64,000 bases of DNA from the NCBI RefSeq assembly GCF_021228795.1, contig NZ_CP089309.1:1364001-1428000 (forward strand), in the 5' to 3' direction. The notes under the pieces were generated by a model. It worked only from the letters and a program-made list of their open reading frames with translations, searched no databases and had not been told where the DNA came from. A program made the position numbers and the translations under genes. Shown here piece after piece: positions 26,751 to 35,851 of the stretch (positions are counted from its first letter, which is position 1; each line of letters starts with the position of its first letter). This DNA is from Thiocapsa bogorovii (GTDB lineage Bacteria; Pseudomonadota; Gammaproteobacteria; Chromatiales; Chromatiaceae).

Positions 26751-27777
26751 TCAGTCGAGCGCCTTGCTCAACTGCGAAGCGGCAATCAACAAGGGCGACC
26801 AGGAGGGACCAAACGGCGGCGCGTAGGCCAGGTCCAGGTCATAGATCTGCTCGGCCTTCATGCCGGCGTGGATCGCCGCCGCGGCCGTGTCGATCTTGTG
26901 CGCCGCCGCCTCGGGGCCGACCATGCAGCACCCGAGCAGCTTGCGGGTCTTGCGATCGCCGAGCAGCCGGACCGAGAGCTTGCCGCCGCCGGGATAGTAA
27001 CCGGCACGGGTCGAGCCGACGATCTCGGCGGTCACTGTATCGAACCCGGCCGCGTCGGCCTCCTCGCGCGACAGCCCGGTGCGTGCGACCTCGAGCCCGA
27101 AGAACTTGAACACGGCCGTACCGAGCACCGGAGGCGCCGGACGTTGGTAACCGAAGACGTTGTCGCCCGCGAGCTTGCCTGCGCGATTGGCGCGCAGCGC
27201 GAGCGGAAACCAGACCGACTCCCCGGTGATGGCGTGGATCGCGTCGGCGCAGTCGCCGGCCGCGTAGATGTGCTCATCGGAGGTTCGCAGGTACGCGTCC
27301 ACGGCGATCGCCCCGGCGGCCCCGAGCGCCAACCCAGCCGCAGCGGCCAACTCGGACTCGGGTCGAACGCCTGTCGCGACCAGCAACAGATCGGCCTCGA
27401 GCCTCGCCTCGGAGGTCTCGACGGCGATGCCCGAGCCCGTTCGCTCAATTGCCTCGACCCGCGTGCCCGGCAGCATCTCGACCCCGTGCGCCCTCGGCGT
27501 TGCGTCCGCCGACCTCGCGGCGGCCCGGATCGATCTTCAGGATCTCATGGCCGAGACGCTCGTCGATATTGCGCTCCTCGCGGAAACGCTGCGCGGAGAT
27601 GACGAGCAGATCGTCCATGTCCGTGTCCGGGGGAAGCTTGTAGGGCAGACCGCAAGCACCGTAGGAGACGTCCTGCGTCTTCTCCGGAACCACGATTTCG
27701 GCGTCGGGACGTGTCCTTCTGGCTTGACTCGCCGCGCTCATCCCCGCGGCCACGCCGCCGATGATCACCACTCTCAT
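26751..27777 (-). pseudogene. CoA-disulfide reductase-like flavoprotein, internally deleted
   Basis: ATG 27777 starts RVVIIGGVAAGMSAASQARR, with VSYGACGLPYKL carrying the active-site Cys. After about 95 residues (IDPGRREV) homology stops and resumes in another frame at GTRVEAIERTGSGIAVET. It then continues intact to the C-terminus (DAYLRTSDEHIYAAGDCADA, LDLAYAPPFGPSW). Roughly 115 residues covering the NAD(P)H Rossmann region are gone and the frame is shifted. The enzyme cannot be active. A complete paralogue with an added rhodanese domain lies divergently at 28058. Confidence 0.78.
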
Positions 27778-28057
27778 ACTCGCTCCTCGCGCTGGATTCC
27801 TTCTGGTTGGTTGCCGCGTCGATGGTAGCCACGGGGTGGGCGACCGACAAGGTCACGGGGTCTCCGTGAAGATCGGGATCGGTCGCCGGCCGACGCGAAG
27901 CCACGCTCGCAAGGGGCAGGACACCGCACGCGGACGCGCGGCCGCCGAGACACGGCGCTGGGAAGGGGTTTCCGGTAAGATCCCGCCATCGACATCGACA
28001 TGATGTCCCCTTGAATAAATGGGCTTTTCGCCTGAATCGCGATAGGAGAACGCAGCA

Positions 28058-29800
28058 GTGCCGACCACGAGACAGGCCCACGACTCACCGAAAATCCTGA
28101 TCGTCGGAGGTGTGGCGGGCGGCGCATCGGCGGCCGCGCGGGCTCGCCGCGTCAACGAGCATGCCCGGATCATCATGTTCGAGCGCGACCCCTATGTGTC
28201 CTTCGCCAACTGTGGCCTCCCCTATTTCATCGGCGGCGAGATCAGCGATCGCGCCCAGCTCTTGGTCGCGACGCCGGAGCTGTTTCGCGATCGCTTTCTG
28301 ATCGACGCGCGCATCCGGCATGAGGTGATCGCCATCCATCGCGCGACCAAGAGGGTGCTGGTGAAGAATCTCGACACCGGCGAGCAATACGGGGAGGACT
28401 ACAACAAACTCATCCTCTCTCCCGGTGCCGCGCCGATCGTGCCGTCGATCCCGGGGGCAACTGCGCAAGGCGTCTTCAGCCTGCGCAATCTCGGGGACAT
28501 GGATCGGATCATCGCGGGAATGACGCACGCGAAGGAGGCCGTCGTGGTCGGTGCAGGCTACATCGGTCTGGAAGTCGCGGAACAGTTCGTCCATCGGGGG
28601 CTGAAGGTCACGGTCGTCGAGCTGCAGGACCAGGTCATGCCGTTCTTCGATCGCGAGATCGCCGAGCCGCTCCACCGCGAGAGCGAACGCAACGGCGTCA
28701 GACTCGAGCTGGGCCGCGGTGTCGCCGCGATCGAGGACACCGATGGGGCCGTGACCGGTGTCACCCTCGTCGACGGGACACGCTTGCCGGCGGACCTGGT
28801 CCTGATGAGTATCGGCGTACGACCCAACGTAGGGCTCGCGGCAGATGCCGGCCTGAGCATCGGGGCCGGCGGCGGCATAGCGACGGACGCCTACATGCGC
28901 ACCTCCGACCCGGACATCTACGCCGTCGGGGATGCCGCCGAATATGCCTTCGGTCCGACCGGGGAGCGCATGCGTGTCCCGCTGGCCGGCATCGCGAATC
29001 GCACCGGTCGGCTGGCCGGAGAGCATGCCGCGACGGGTGCCTCACGCCCGGCTCCCGCGGCTTGGGGCACCTCGGTCGTGCGCGTCTTTGGCTACGCCGC
29101 CGGGATCGCGGGTCTGTCGCTGCGGGCCGCAGGGCAGGCGGGATTCGACGCACGCGCGGTACACATCGTCTCCTACCATCACGCGAGCTACTATCCGGGC
29201 GCGGCACCGATCGGGATCAAGCTGGTCTACGAGACGGGCACGGGACGCGTGCTCGGTGCGCAGGTCGTCGGTGCCGCGGGCGTGGACAAGCGGCTCGACG
29301 TGGTCGCGACCCTGATCCATTTTAAAGGCACGATCGACGATCTCGGGGCGCTTGATCTCGCCTACGCACCGCCCTTCGGCGCGGCCAAGGACCCGCTGCA
29401 CATGGCGGCCTTCGTCGCGCAGAACGATCTCGACGGGCTCGCTCCGCTGATCCAGCCGGACGCGGATCTCTCCGCTTTCCAGGTCGTGGATGTCCGCGAG
29501 GCGGCGGAGCTCGAGGAGCTTCCGCTCTGCGATGTGCCCCACGCCAAACACATCCGACTCGACGATCTGCGCGACCGCCTCGGCGAGCTCGACGCTGCCC
29601 GACCTACGGTGGTCTCCTGCCGCGGCGGACAGCGCGCCTACGCGGCAGTACGCATCCTGGCGCAGCACGGTTTCGCGGAGGTCTACAACCTCTCGGGCGC
29701 GGCGGCCATGCGGGACTTTGCGCTGAACCGCCGCTCCGGTGCCGAGCCCGCAACGCATGTCGACCTGCCGCGTCCCGAGCACTTGGTCGACCAGGTCTGA
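28058..29800 (+). CDS. CoA-disulfide reductase with C-terminal rhodanese domain
   Basis: 580 residues, GTG start with AGGAGA eight bases upstream. Order: FAD-binding ILIVGGVAGGASAAARARRV, active-site Cys52 in SFANCGLPYF, NAD(P)H site EAVVVGAGYIGLEVAEQF, second FAD motif DIYAVGDAAE, dimerisation domain to about 460, and a rhodanese domain with Cys521 in VVSCRGGQRAY. This is the CoADR-Rhd architecture. Such enzymes reduce CoA disulfide or CoA-persulfide/polysulfide with NAD(P)H, the rhodanese supplying persulfide sulfur. This would fit a sulfur-metabolising host. Bases 27778-28057 upstream must contain its promoter. Confidence 0.9.
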   Translation: MPTTRQAHDSPKILIVGGVAGGASAAARARRVNEHARIIMFERDPYVSFANCGLPYFIGGEISDRAQLLVATPELFRDRFLIDARIRHEVIAIHRATKRVLVKNLDTGEQYGEDYNKLILSPGAAPIVPSIPGATAQGVFSLRNLGDMDRIIAGMTHAKEAVVVGAGYIGLEVAEQFVHRGLKVTVVELQDQVMPFFDREIAEPLHRESERNGVRLELGRGVAAIEDTDGAVTGVTLVDGTRLPADLVLMSIGVRPNVGLAADAGLSIGAGGGIATDAYMRTSDPDIYAVGDAAEYAFGPTGERMRVPLAGIANRTGRLAGEHAATGASRPAPAAWGTSVVRVFGYAAGIAGLSLRAAGQAGFDARAVHIVSYHHASYYPGAAPIGIKLVYETGTGRVLGAQVVGAAGVDKRLDVVATLIHFKGTIDDLGALDLAYAPPFGAAKDPLHMAAFVAQNDLDGLAPLIQPDADLSAFQVVDVREAAELEELPLCDVPHAKHIRLDDLRDRLGELDAARPTVVSCRGGQRAYAAVRILAQHGFAEVYNLSGAAAMRDFALNRRSGAEPATHVDLPRPEHLVDQV

Positions 29801-30002
29801 CCGGCCGAGCTTGCTGGACAGCCAGGCGCCGACGGCGACACTGCGTTGCGCGGTCCGGGAGCGACGGCATGAACGGGGGGCGCCTGGAGCGATCGCGGGA
29901 GCGCTCGGGATCCGGCCTCCGGCAGCCCGCCTCCAGCGGCGTCGATCTCAAGCCGGTGGCCGAGGGCAGGCGACCGCAAGCGCGGCACATCCCGAGCGGC
30001 CC
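29801..30002. other. intergenic, no gene seen
   Basis: About 200 bases between the convergent flavoprotein and universal stress protein genes; no clear terminator found. Confidence 0.35.
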
Positions 30003-30440
30003 TCAGCTCACCACCGTCACCGGCCGCTGTGCAGTGCGGATCACCGCATCCGAAACGCTGCCGATAATCAGTTTCTGCATCTTGCCGAGCCCTCGACGGC
30101 CCATCACGATCAAGGCATCGGTGGCCTCCGCCGCCGCGACGATCGCCTCGCGCGGCTCGCCCCAGACACTCTTCTCCTCGATCGTCAGATCATCGGCATT
30201 GCCGATCGCTGCCCGCGCCTTCGCAAAGGCGATGTTGGCCGCTTCGTGACTGATCGTGTCGATCTCCGTGCGCGGGAGATGCGCCATGCCCATCAGCTCG
30301 TTGCTGGTCGGGGAGAACACGTGCAGAAGCTGAATCGGGGAGTCCGTGGCACGTGCCAGGTCGGCGGCGAACACGGCAGCGCGCGCGGCACCCTCCGAAC
30401 CATCCACCGGGACGATGATGATGTTGTAGTGTGAAACCAT
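30003..30440 (-). CDS. universal stress protein (UspA family)
   Basis: 145 residues. Start NIIIVPVDGSEGAARAAVFA is the standard UspA first strand with the Asp; the C-terminal ATP-binding signature ALIVMGRRGLGKMQKLIIGS (G-2x-G-9x-G-S type) is complete. ATG 30440 is chosen, with GGAG about ten bases upstream; the longer frame to 30500 lacks homology. Cytoplasmic ATP-binding stress protein, divergent from hdeD, so the two probably share the 200-base promoter region. Confidence 0.88.
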   Translation of the reverse strand: MVSHYNIIIVPVDGSEGAARAAVFAADLARATDSPIQLLHVFSPTSNELMGMAHLPRTEIDTISHEAANIAFAKARAAIGNADDLTIEEKSVWGEPREAIVAAAEATDALIVMGRRGLGKMQKLIIGSVSDAVIRTAQRPVTVVS

Positions 30441-30641
30441 GCAGTTTGATCTCCGTTGAGCATCCGAACCGAGGGGTCCGAACGCATCGCACTCGGACAA
30501 GACCTCATCACGTCGTCATAGGCTATCCGCCCAGGTCGGCGTATCCTGTCGCGGCGGCTCCGCGCCCACGGTCATGGACCGGAGACCGTTTGCGAATCCG
30601 ACACTGCCCAAAAGGCTAAGTGCCATTATAGGAGAACAAGC

Positions 30642-31223
30642 ATGGCGAACGACCAGAATACGCCCGTCTCGCAGCACCCCGTGTTCGGCGATCTGAGCCG
30701 CAATTGGGGCTGGCTTCTCGCATTCGGTGTCCTCTCCATCATCCTCGGCACCGTGGGGATGGGGATGACCTTCGGACTCACCCTCGTCAGCGTCGTCTTC
30801 TTCGGGGCACTGTTGATCGTTGGGGGGACCTTTCAGCTCATCGACGCCTTCAAGTGTCAAGGCTGGAAAGGTGCACTCTGGCACATTTTGATCGCACTTC
30901 TCTACATCGCCGGCGGGTTGCTGATCGTCGTCGACCCCGTGCTCGCCTCCGAAACCCTCACCCTTGCGCTCGCCGCCGTGCTGATCGCCGTCGGCCTGTC
31001 CCGCGTCATCATGGCCTTTCAGCATCGGGGACAGAGTGGCTGGGGCTGGCTGGTACTGGCGGGCCTCATCTCGATTGCCCTCGGCGCCATGATCATCGCC
31101 AAGTGGCCGATGTCCGGCATGTGGGTCATCGGCCTCTTCGTCGCCATCGAGCTGATTTTCAACGGCTGGGCCTATCTCTTCGTCGCGCTCGCCGCGCGTC
31201 GTGCAGGCAAGCTCTCGGCCTAG
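30642..31223 (+). CDS. hdeD: HdeD-family (DUF308) membrane protein
   Basis: 193 residues with six membrane helices in three DUF308 hairpins: WGWLLAFGVLSIILGTVGMG, LVSVVFFGALLIVGGTFQLI, ALWHILIALLYIAGGLLIVV, GWLVLAGLISIALGAMIIAK, WVIGLFVAIELIFNGWAYLF. GGAGAA lies seven bases before the ATG. HdeD supports acid resistance at high cell density in Escherichia coli by an unclear mechanism. Grouped with the UspA gene and, 28 kb away, hdeA. Confidence 0.87.
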   Translation: MANDQNTPVSQHPVFGDLSRNWGWLLAFGVLSIILGTVGMGMTFGLTLVSVVFFGALLIVGGTFQLIDAFKCQGWKGALWHILIALLYIAGGLLIVVDPVLASETLTLALAAVLIAVGLSRVIMAFQHRGQSGWGWLVLAGLISIALGAMIIAKWPMSGMWVIGLFVAIELIFNGWAYLFVALAARRAGKLSA

Positions 31224-31229
31224 TGCCCT

Positions 31230-31261
31230 AGGTTGGGCCGAGCGATAGCGAGGCCCAACCT
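31230..31261. terminator. bidirectional hairpin between hdeD and the FUSC gene
   Basis: Perfect 10-base stem AGGTTGGGCC / GGCCCAACCT with a 12-base loop, placed six bases after the hdeD stop and before the convergent FUSC stop. No T tract. The form also fits a REP-type palindrome. Confidence 0.6.
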
Positions 31262-31342
31262 GCGCCAATCACAACCATCCGCAGAACAAGGGACCGAAGC
31301 GATTCGAGTCGGATCTCCGTCAGCGGCATCGCGCGCCGCCGA

Positions 31343-33568
31343 TTAAAAGCGGGGCACCCGCCAGGCCTCCCAGTCGATCGCATCCAGCGCCCCGGCCAAC
31401 GTCCGCAATCCTCGTGCAACCCCGATATAGTGACCCGCGATCCCGAGGATATAGACGGCGCCCGGCGGCGGATCGCCGCCCCGGCGCAGGGCGTCGACCC
31501 GCGCGACCTCCGACAAGGCGACGTCCCGATTGGCATCGAGCGCGTCGAGACTGACGGGCTTACGCGGTTGGCCGAGTTTGCGCAGGAGCTCGCGCAGGGT
31601 GACCTGGAACGCCTCCCGCCAGTGCCGACCGAAGTCCGTCCGGGGGCAGTTGTGTTCTCGGTCGGCACCGCATTCCTCGTGCCACCGGGCACGCGCCCGC
31701 TGGAGCGCACCCAGGCGGATCAACAGCGTCTCCAAGGCCTCCAAGAGCGCATCGATCCGCTCCCGGTCGTTGGTCGGCGCATGGGCCGCGTAGGCCATCG
31801 GGACAATCTCCGCCAGTGACTGAAGCTCGGCGCGCAGGCGCTGCTCGTAGCGCGCCAGTGTCTCGGCGAAGTCGGGGCGATTGCGATCGGCCAGGTCGCC
31901 GAGGGCGCGGTCGAGCGTCGCGAGCAGATCCTTCAGCGTCCGGCGCAGATGCTCTTGAGGCGACCTGCCCCCGAAGACGCCGAGCAGCGCGATGCCGACG
32001 ATGAAGCCGGTCAGGATACTGAGCGCCAGTCCAACATAGCCGGCGGCGCTGTAGGTTTGAGTCGGCTCGAGCTGGACCATCAGGATCGCCATCAGAGCGA
32101 CGCCCAAGAAGAAGAGATTGTGCGGCTGCGGCAAGGCGTGGAAGAAATAGAGGATCGGGTAGTAGAAGACGAAGAGCACGAGCGAGAGGGCGAGAAAGCC
32201 GTCCAACTGCGGAATGACCGCAAAATAGACGGGCGCCGTCAGGAGGGCTCCCGCCACCCCGCCGATCGCGAGGCGGCGCGCCCGCCGGTGAACGGGGACA
32301 TTCGCCAAGGTCTCGACGCCGATGACCACGACCACCATGGTCACCCCGATGACGCCGAACGGCGGCCATTGCAGCTCGATCCACAGCAAGGCCATCAACC
32401 AGAAACCGGCGGCGGCGATCAAGGCGTTGGGCAGGGCGCGAGCCATCCGCTCCCCGAGCGGCGGGCGGATCTCCACGGCCAGCGCGGAGGCCGGCAGCGA
32501 GCGCCCGGCGCTCAGGGCGACGCCCGCATCCGCAAGGCCTTCGACACGCATGATCAATCCCTTCAAGGCAAAGGCGGTCGCGTGCAGCACGGCACTCTCG
32601 GCGACGGCCTGCGCCTCATGACCGGGATCCGCGGTCAGACGACCGAGGCACTGCCGAGCAGCGTCAAGGGCATGTGCCGGAGGCGGCCCGGCGAAGGTGC
32701 CGGTATCCCTCTCGATCCCCTCGACGGCGGCCGCAAGATCGAGAAGCGCGCGACCCAAGACCATCCGGTGCGGTGCACTCAGAAAGGCCCGCTCCCCCTC
32801 GGCGGCCAAGCGCAGGTTCTCGCCGAAGGCCATCAGCGAGCCCAGCACGGCGGCGAGCCCGTCGATCTGCGCCTCGTAGGTGCGTCGCAAGCGCCGGAAG
32901 CCGCCGCTGTCGAGCGCCGCGGCGGCGAGGATCTCGCGCAGCTGCACGGGCGCACCGCGCAGCGTCTTCGGCGGCTGCGGCAGGCGCCCGTCCGCGCCGG
33001 CGGACACCGCCTCGCCGAGCCGACGCATCTGCTCGACGAGCCCTGCGAGCGCATCGCGATAGGCACGGTCATAGATGGCACCGCCGGTACGCGGCCAGAG
33101 CAGTCCGTTGATCACCAGCACGACCAAGATGCCGACCAGCGCCTCGGTGCTGCGCGAGACCGCCTTGGCAAACGCCATGCTCGGCTCCAGCGACGCTTCC
33201 CCGGCGATGATCACTGCGGTGACGGCAAGCATGAACCAGGCATAACCGTAGCGGCTGTTGCGGATCATGTAGATCGACACCGCCACCACCAGGGACAGCG
33301 CGCCGATCAAGGCCCAGCGGTCCTGGATCAGGAACGCCAGGAGCATCAGCACGAGCAGCGCTCCGGCCAAGGTACCGAGCACGCGCATCAGCCCTTTTTG
33401 CAGGGATGCGCCGAGATACGGTGTCTGCAGGAACAAGACGGCGATCGGCGCGAGGAAGGGATCCGGCAGTTGCTGCCAGAGCACGATACCCCAGGCGAGG
33501 ATGACGCCGAGTGTGGTCTTCAGCGCATTGAGCGCAGCGGCGGGGTTCCAGGTGCGCGCGATCGGCAT
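31343..33568 (-). CDS. FUSC/aromatic acid exporter family membrane protein (AaeB-like)
   Basis: 741 residues. The start ARTWNPAAALNALKTTLGVI leads into five or six helices. A cytoplasmic helical domain is followed by a second helical bundle (LPNALIAAAGFWLMALLWIE, FGVIGVTMVVVVIGVETLAN) and a long hydrophilic C-terminus. This two-bundle layout is that of FUSC proteins such as AaeB and YccS. ATG 33568 is used; the extension to 33766 overlaps the upstream gene in a non-coding frame. It is the last gene of a DUF1656-HlyD-FUSC operon, probably exporting aromatic or hydroxylated acids. Confidence 0.86.
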   Translation of the reverse strand: MPIARTWNPAAALNALKTTLGVILAWGIVLWQQLPDPFLAPIAVLFLQTPYLGASLQKGLMRVLGTLAGALLVLMLLAFLIQDRWALIGALSLVVAVSIYMIRNSRYGYAWFMLAVTAVIIAGEASLEPSMAFAKAVSRSTEALVGILVVLVINGLLWPRTGGAIYDRAYRDALAGLVEQMRRLGEAVSAGADGRLPQPPKTLRGAPVQLREILAAAALDSGGFRRLRRTYEAQIDGLAAVLGSLMAFGENLRLAAEGERAFLSAPHRMVLGRALLDLAAAVEGIERDTGTFAGPPPAHALDAARQCLGRLTADPGHEAQAVAESAVLHATAFALKGLIMRVEGLADAGVALSAGRSLPASALAVEIRPPLGERMARALPNALIAAAGFWLMALLWIELQWPPFGVIGVTMVVVVIGVETLANVPVHRRARRLAIGGVAGALLTAPVYFAVIPQLDGFLALSLVLFVFYYPILYFFHALPQPHNLFFLGVALMAILMVQLEPTQTYSAAGYVGLALSILTGFIVGIALLGVFGGRSPQEHLRRTLKDLLATLDRALGDLADRNRPDFAETLARYEQRLRAELQSLAEIVPMAYAAHAPTNDRERIDALLEALETLLIRLGALQRARARWHEECGADREHNCPRTDFGRHWREAFQVTLRELLRKLGQPRKPVSLDALDANRDVALSEVARVDALRRGGDPPPGAVYILGIAGHYIGVARGLRTLAGALDAIDWEAWRVPRF

Positions 33569-33612
33569 GGTGGGCGACGTCCTCCGTGGACAGGCGTGCG
33601 CCGCTCGCCCCG

Positions 33613-34533
33613 TCAGTCGGCGTCGAGGACGGCGCCGGGCGCGTCCCCGATCGCGTCGCTCGGATTGACGGCGACGCTCGCGGTCAAACCCGCGCGCAGC
33701 ACGATGCCGTCCGGAGGCGCGTCGAGACGAATCCGAACCGGAATCCGCTGAGCAAGACGGATCCATTCGAACATGGGCTCGACCTGTGCCAGATCGCCCG
33801 GACCGGGCGCCGAGTAACGGCGCTCGATCCCGAACGCGATGCCCTCGACACGACCGTCCAGCGGTCGGTCCGGATAGCCCATCAGCGTTACCGCGGCCGG
33901 GTCACCGATGTGGATGTTGGGCAGATCCGTCTCCTTGAAATAGGCTTCGACGCGGAAGGAGTCCGCGACGACGAGCGCCACTTGGGGCACACCGGCGTCC
34001 GCGTAGGTGCCTTCCCCGAGTTGCAGATTCGTGACATAGCCGTCGACAGGCGTCGTCACGCGCGTGTCGTCGAGGTGCATCCGCGCAGTCGTCAAGGCGA
34101 TCTCGGCCGCCAGGACCGCGGCGTCCTTTGCCGCCGCATGTGCCTGCCCGGTACCCTCGTCCTGTGCGGAGGGAGCGCCGCCCGACAGCGACTCCGCACC
34201 TTGCCCGGTCTCCGCCGCCTCGGCGCGGCGCAAGGCGAGGTCGGCCTCGGCCTGCGCCAACGCCTGTCGATAGGGCAGCGGATCAAGCTCGAATAGTAGC
34301 TCACCCGTTGCAACCCGCTGATTATCGACGACATGAAGGACGGTCACCTGACCGCCCACCCAGGGCGCCACATGCACCACGTCCGCCAAAACCTGCCCGT
34401 CGCGGGTCCAGGGATGCGCCTTGCCCTGCTGCCAGGCCCAGAAGGCCGCACCTCCGGCGATGCCGACCATCGATAGGGTCACCAGCACGCGCACGCTGTC
34501 CAGGAGCCATTGCTTGGCGTTCGCGTTGCTCAT
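33613..34533 (-). CDS. HlyD-family membrane fusion protein (AaeA-like)
   Basis: 306 residues. The N-terminal anchor is VLVTLSMVGIAGGAAFWAWQ. HPWTRDGQVLADVVHVAPWV is the typical AaeA/EmrA entry, followed by a hairpin, then VTTPVDGYVTNLQLGEGTYA and FKETDLPNIHIGDPAAVTLM. The gap to the FUSC gene is 44 bases, and 25 bases to the DUF1656 gene. It bridges the inner-membrane FUSC component to an outer-membrane channel encoded elsewhere. An insertion rich in Gly/Ser/Gln lies in the coiled-coil, near residues 108-135. Confidence 0.86.
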   Translation of the reverse strand: MSNANAKQWLLDSVRVLVTLSMVGIAGGAAFWAWQQGKAHPWTRDGQVLADVVHVAPWVGGQVTVLHVVDNQRVATGELLFELDPLPYRQALAQAEADLALRRAEAAETGQGAESLSGGAPSAQDEGTGQAHAAAKDAAVLAAEIALTTARMHLDDTRVTTPVDGYVTNLQLGEGTYADAGVPQVALVVADSFRVEAYFKETDLPNIHIGDPAAVTLMGYPDRPLDGRVEGIAFGIERRYSAPGPGDLAQVEPMFEWIRLAQRIPVRIRLDAPPDGIVLRAGLTASVAVNPSDAIGDAPGAVLDAD

Positions 34534-34558
34534 CTGCCTCTGCCCGGATGGATGTCAG

Positions 34559-34780
34559 TCAGCCGAAAAACGACGGCACCACGATCGTGCCGACCAGAAC
34601 GGTGCAGGCGACGACCAGGGCGGCGAAAAACAGCGGCGGATGCCACACGAAGCGACTCAGCCCGGTGCGGTTGGCGAGCTCGGCCAGGGCGATCGCCAGA
34701 ACCAGACCGAGCAGCGCCGCCAGCAGCCAAGGCGGATAATAGACGCCATTCAGACTCAGCTCGACGGGAGCGGCGCTCAC
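34559..34780 (-). CDS. DUF1656 small membrane protein (AaeX-like)
   Basis: 73 residues with two helices (WLLAALLGLVLAIALAELAN, LFFAALVVACTVLVGTIVVP) and the family start VELSLNGVYYPP. GTG start at 34780. DUF1656 proteins precede HlyD-FUSC pairs as in aaeXAB; their role is unknown. First gene of the efflux operon. Confidence 0.85.
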   Translation of the reverse strand: MSAAPVELSLNGVYYPPWLLAALLGLVLAIALAELANRTGLSRFVWHPPLFFAALVVACTVLVGTIVVPSFFG

Positions 34781-34888
34781 GAGACCCTCGAGCGGTCAAC
34801 CTGCGGTGCTCGACGGCCGGTCTCGGGGAAACCATCAGGGGCGACGGATCCGCACCCCGTGACGATCCCGAACCCGGCACGCGACACC

Positions 34889-35677
34889 TTAGCGCGCCCA
34901 GCCCTGCGGCGGCGGATAACCGGTCGCCGGCGCCACGGAGCGTTCGTAGAGGGTCGGCGGATAGGCCCTGTAGGGACCGGGACCGTAGCCTGAAGGCACG
35001 CCGGGAGCCTGCCGACCCGCCGCGGGAGGCGCCTGGTATGGCGGATAGCCCGGCGCATATCCGGGAGCCGGCATGGGCATGTAGCCGGGCGGAACCGGCG
35101 GATAGCCCTGCGCCGGACCCGGCAGCTCCGCGACTGCTGCGGCGTCGGTCATCGGCTCATCCGCGGACGGGACCGACGGCTCGGGCGCAGCCGGGGCCGC
35201 GCCGTCCGCCTCGGTCGATGCATCTTCTGCCTCGAGCGGGTTCGCCGAGACGGCAACCCCTGCGGCGATCGGATCCAACGTCGGCTCCGTCGGCGACTCC
35301 GAGGTCGCCACGGCTTCGGTCGATCCCGCATCGGTTGCGGACACGTCGGTGACGACATCCTCGGCAGGCGACTCGGTCGGTGCGCTCGCTGGCGGGCCCC
35401 CTGCTGCATTGGCCGCGGCTTCGTCGGGCTCGACAGCCGGAGCTGCAACGACGGGCTCGGCGAGGGTCAAACGCCCGATCGGCGCGAGCCGGTCCGCCAC
35501 CAGCGGATCGACGGCCTGCGCCTGGTCCGGCGCAGGCGCGAAGTAAATGTCCACGAGGTAGACATAGAGTGATCCCGCCAGTGTCGCCACCACAACCGAG
35601 ACGACGAAAAGCCGCTCGTAGTTCAGAGACTTCAGTGTTTCGAGCAGCCCTTTGAGCCATTCAACGATCGCTTGCAT
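34889..35677 (-). CDS. hypothetical single-pass protein with Ala/Pro/Tyr-rich tail
   Basis: 262 residues from ATG 35677 (GAGG nine bases upstream). A short cytoplasmic amphipathic start is followed by one membrane helix (LFVVSVVVATLAGSLYVYLV). A 130-residue acidic Ala/Pro/Glu/Thr stretch follows, then a C-terminal third rich in PGY/YPP motifs. No cysteines, heme motifs or enzyme signature. The low-complexity extracytoplasmic part suggests a spacer or a wall/periplasm-spanning segment. It is divergent from the acetolactate synthase gene. Confidence 0.6.
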   Translation of the reverse strand: MQAIVEWLKGLLETLKSLNYERLFVVSVVVATLAGSLYVYLVDIYFAPAPDQAQAVDPLVADRLAPIGRLTLAEPVVAAPAVEPDEAAANAAGGPPASAPTESPAEDVVTDVSATDAGSTEAVATSESPTEPTLDPIAAGVAVSANPLEAEDASTEADGAAPAAPEPSVPSADEPMTDAAAVAELPGPAQGYPPVPPGYMPMPAPGYAPGYPPYQAPPAAGRQAPGVPSGYGPGPYRAYPPTLYERSVAPATGYPPPQGWAR

Positions 35678-35851
35678 GTACGGCATCCTCATCGCGATTC
35701 TTCATGTCCCGATACCCTGACCCACAGGGTGACCGGCCAGGCCCGGAGGATAACCGAAAGCCCCGCCCGGTTGGCGATCCATCCTGCCCTTTACGCCATG
35801 TGAGGGTATGATTACCGGCTTCTTAGACCCTGAGCCCTGGTCATTCGCCCT

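Noticed and set aside
31949-33751. 600-codon plus-strand frame inside the FUSC gene
   Set aside because: Mirror of the FUSC coding strand; no motif, no Shine-Dalgarno.
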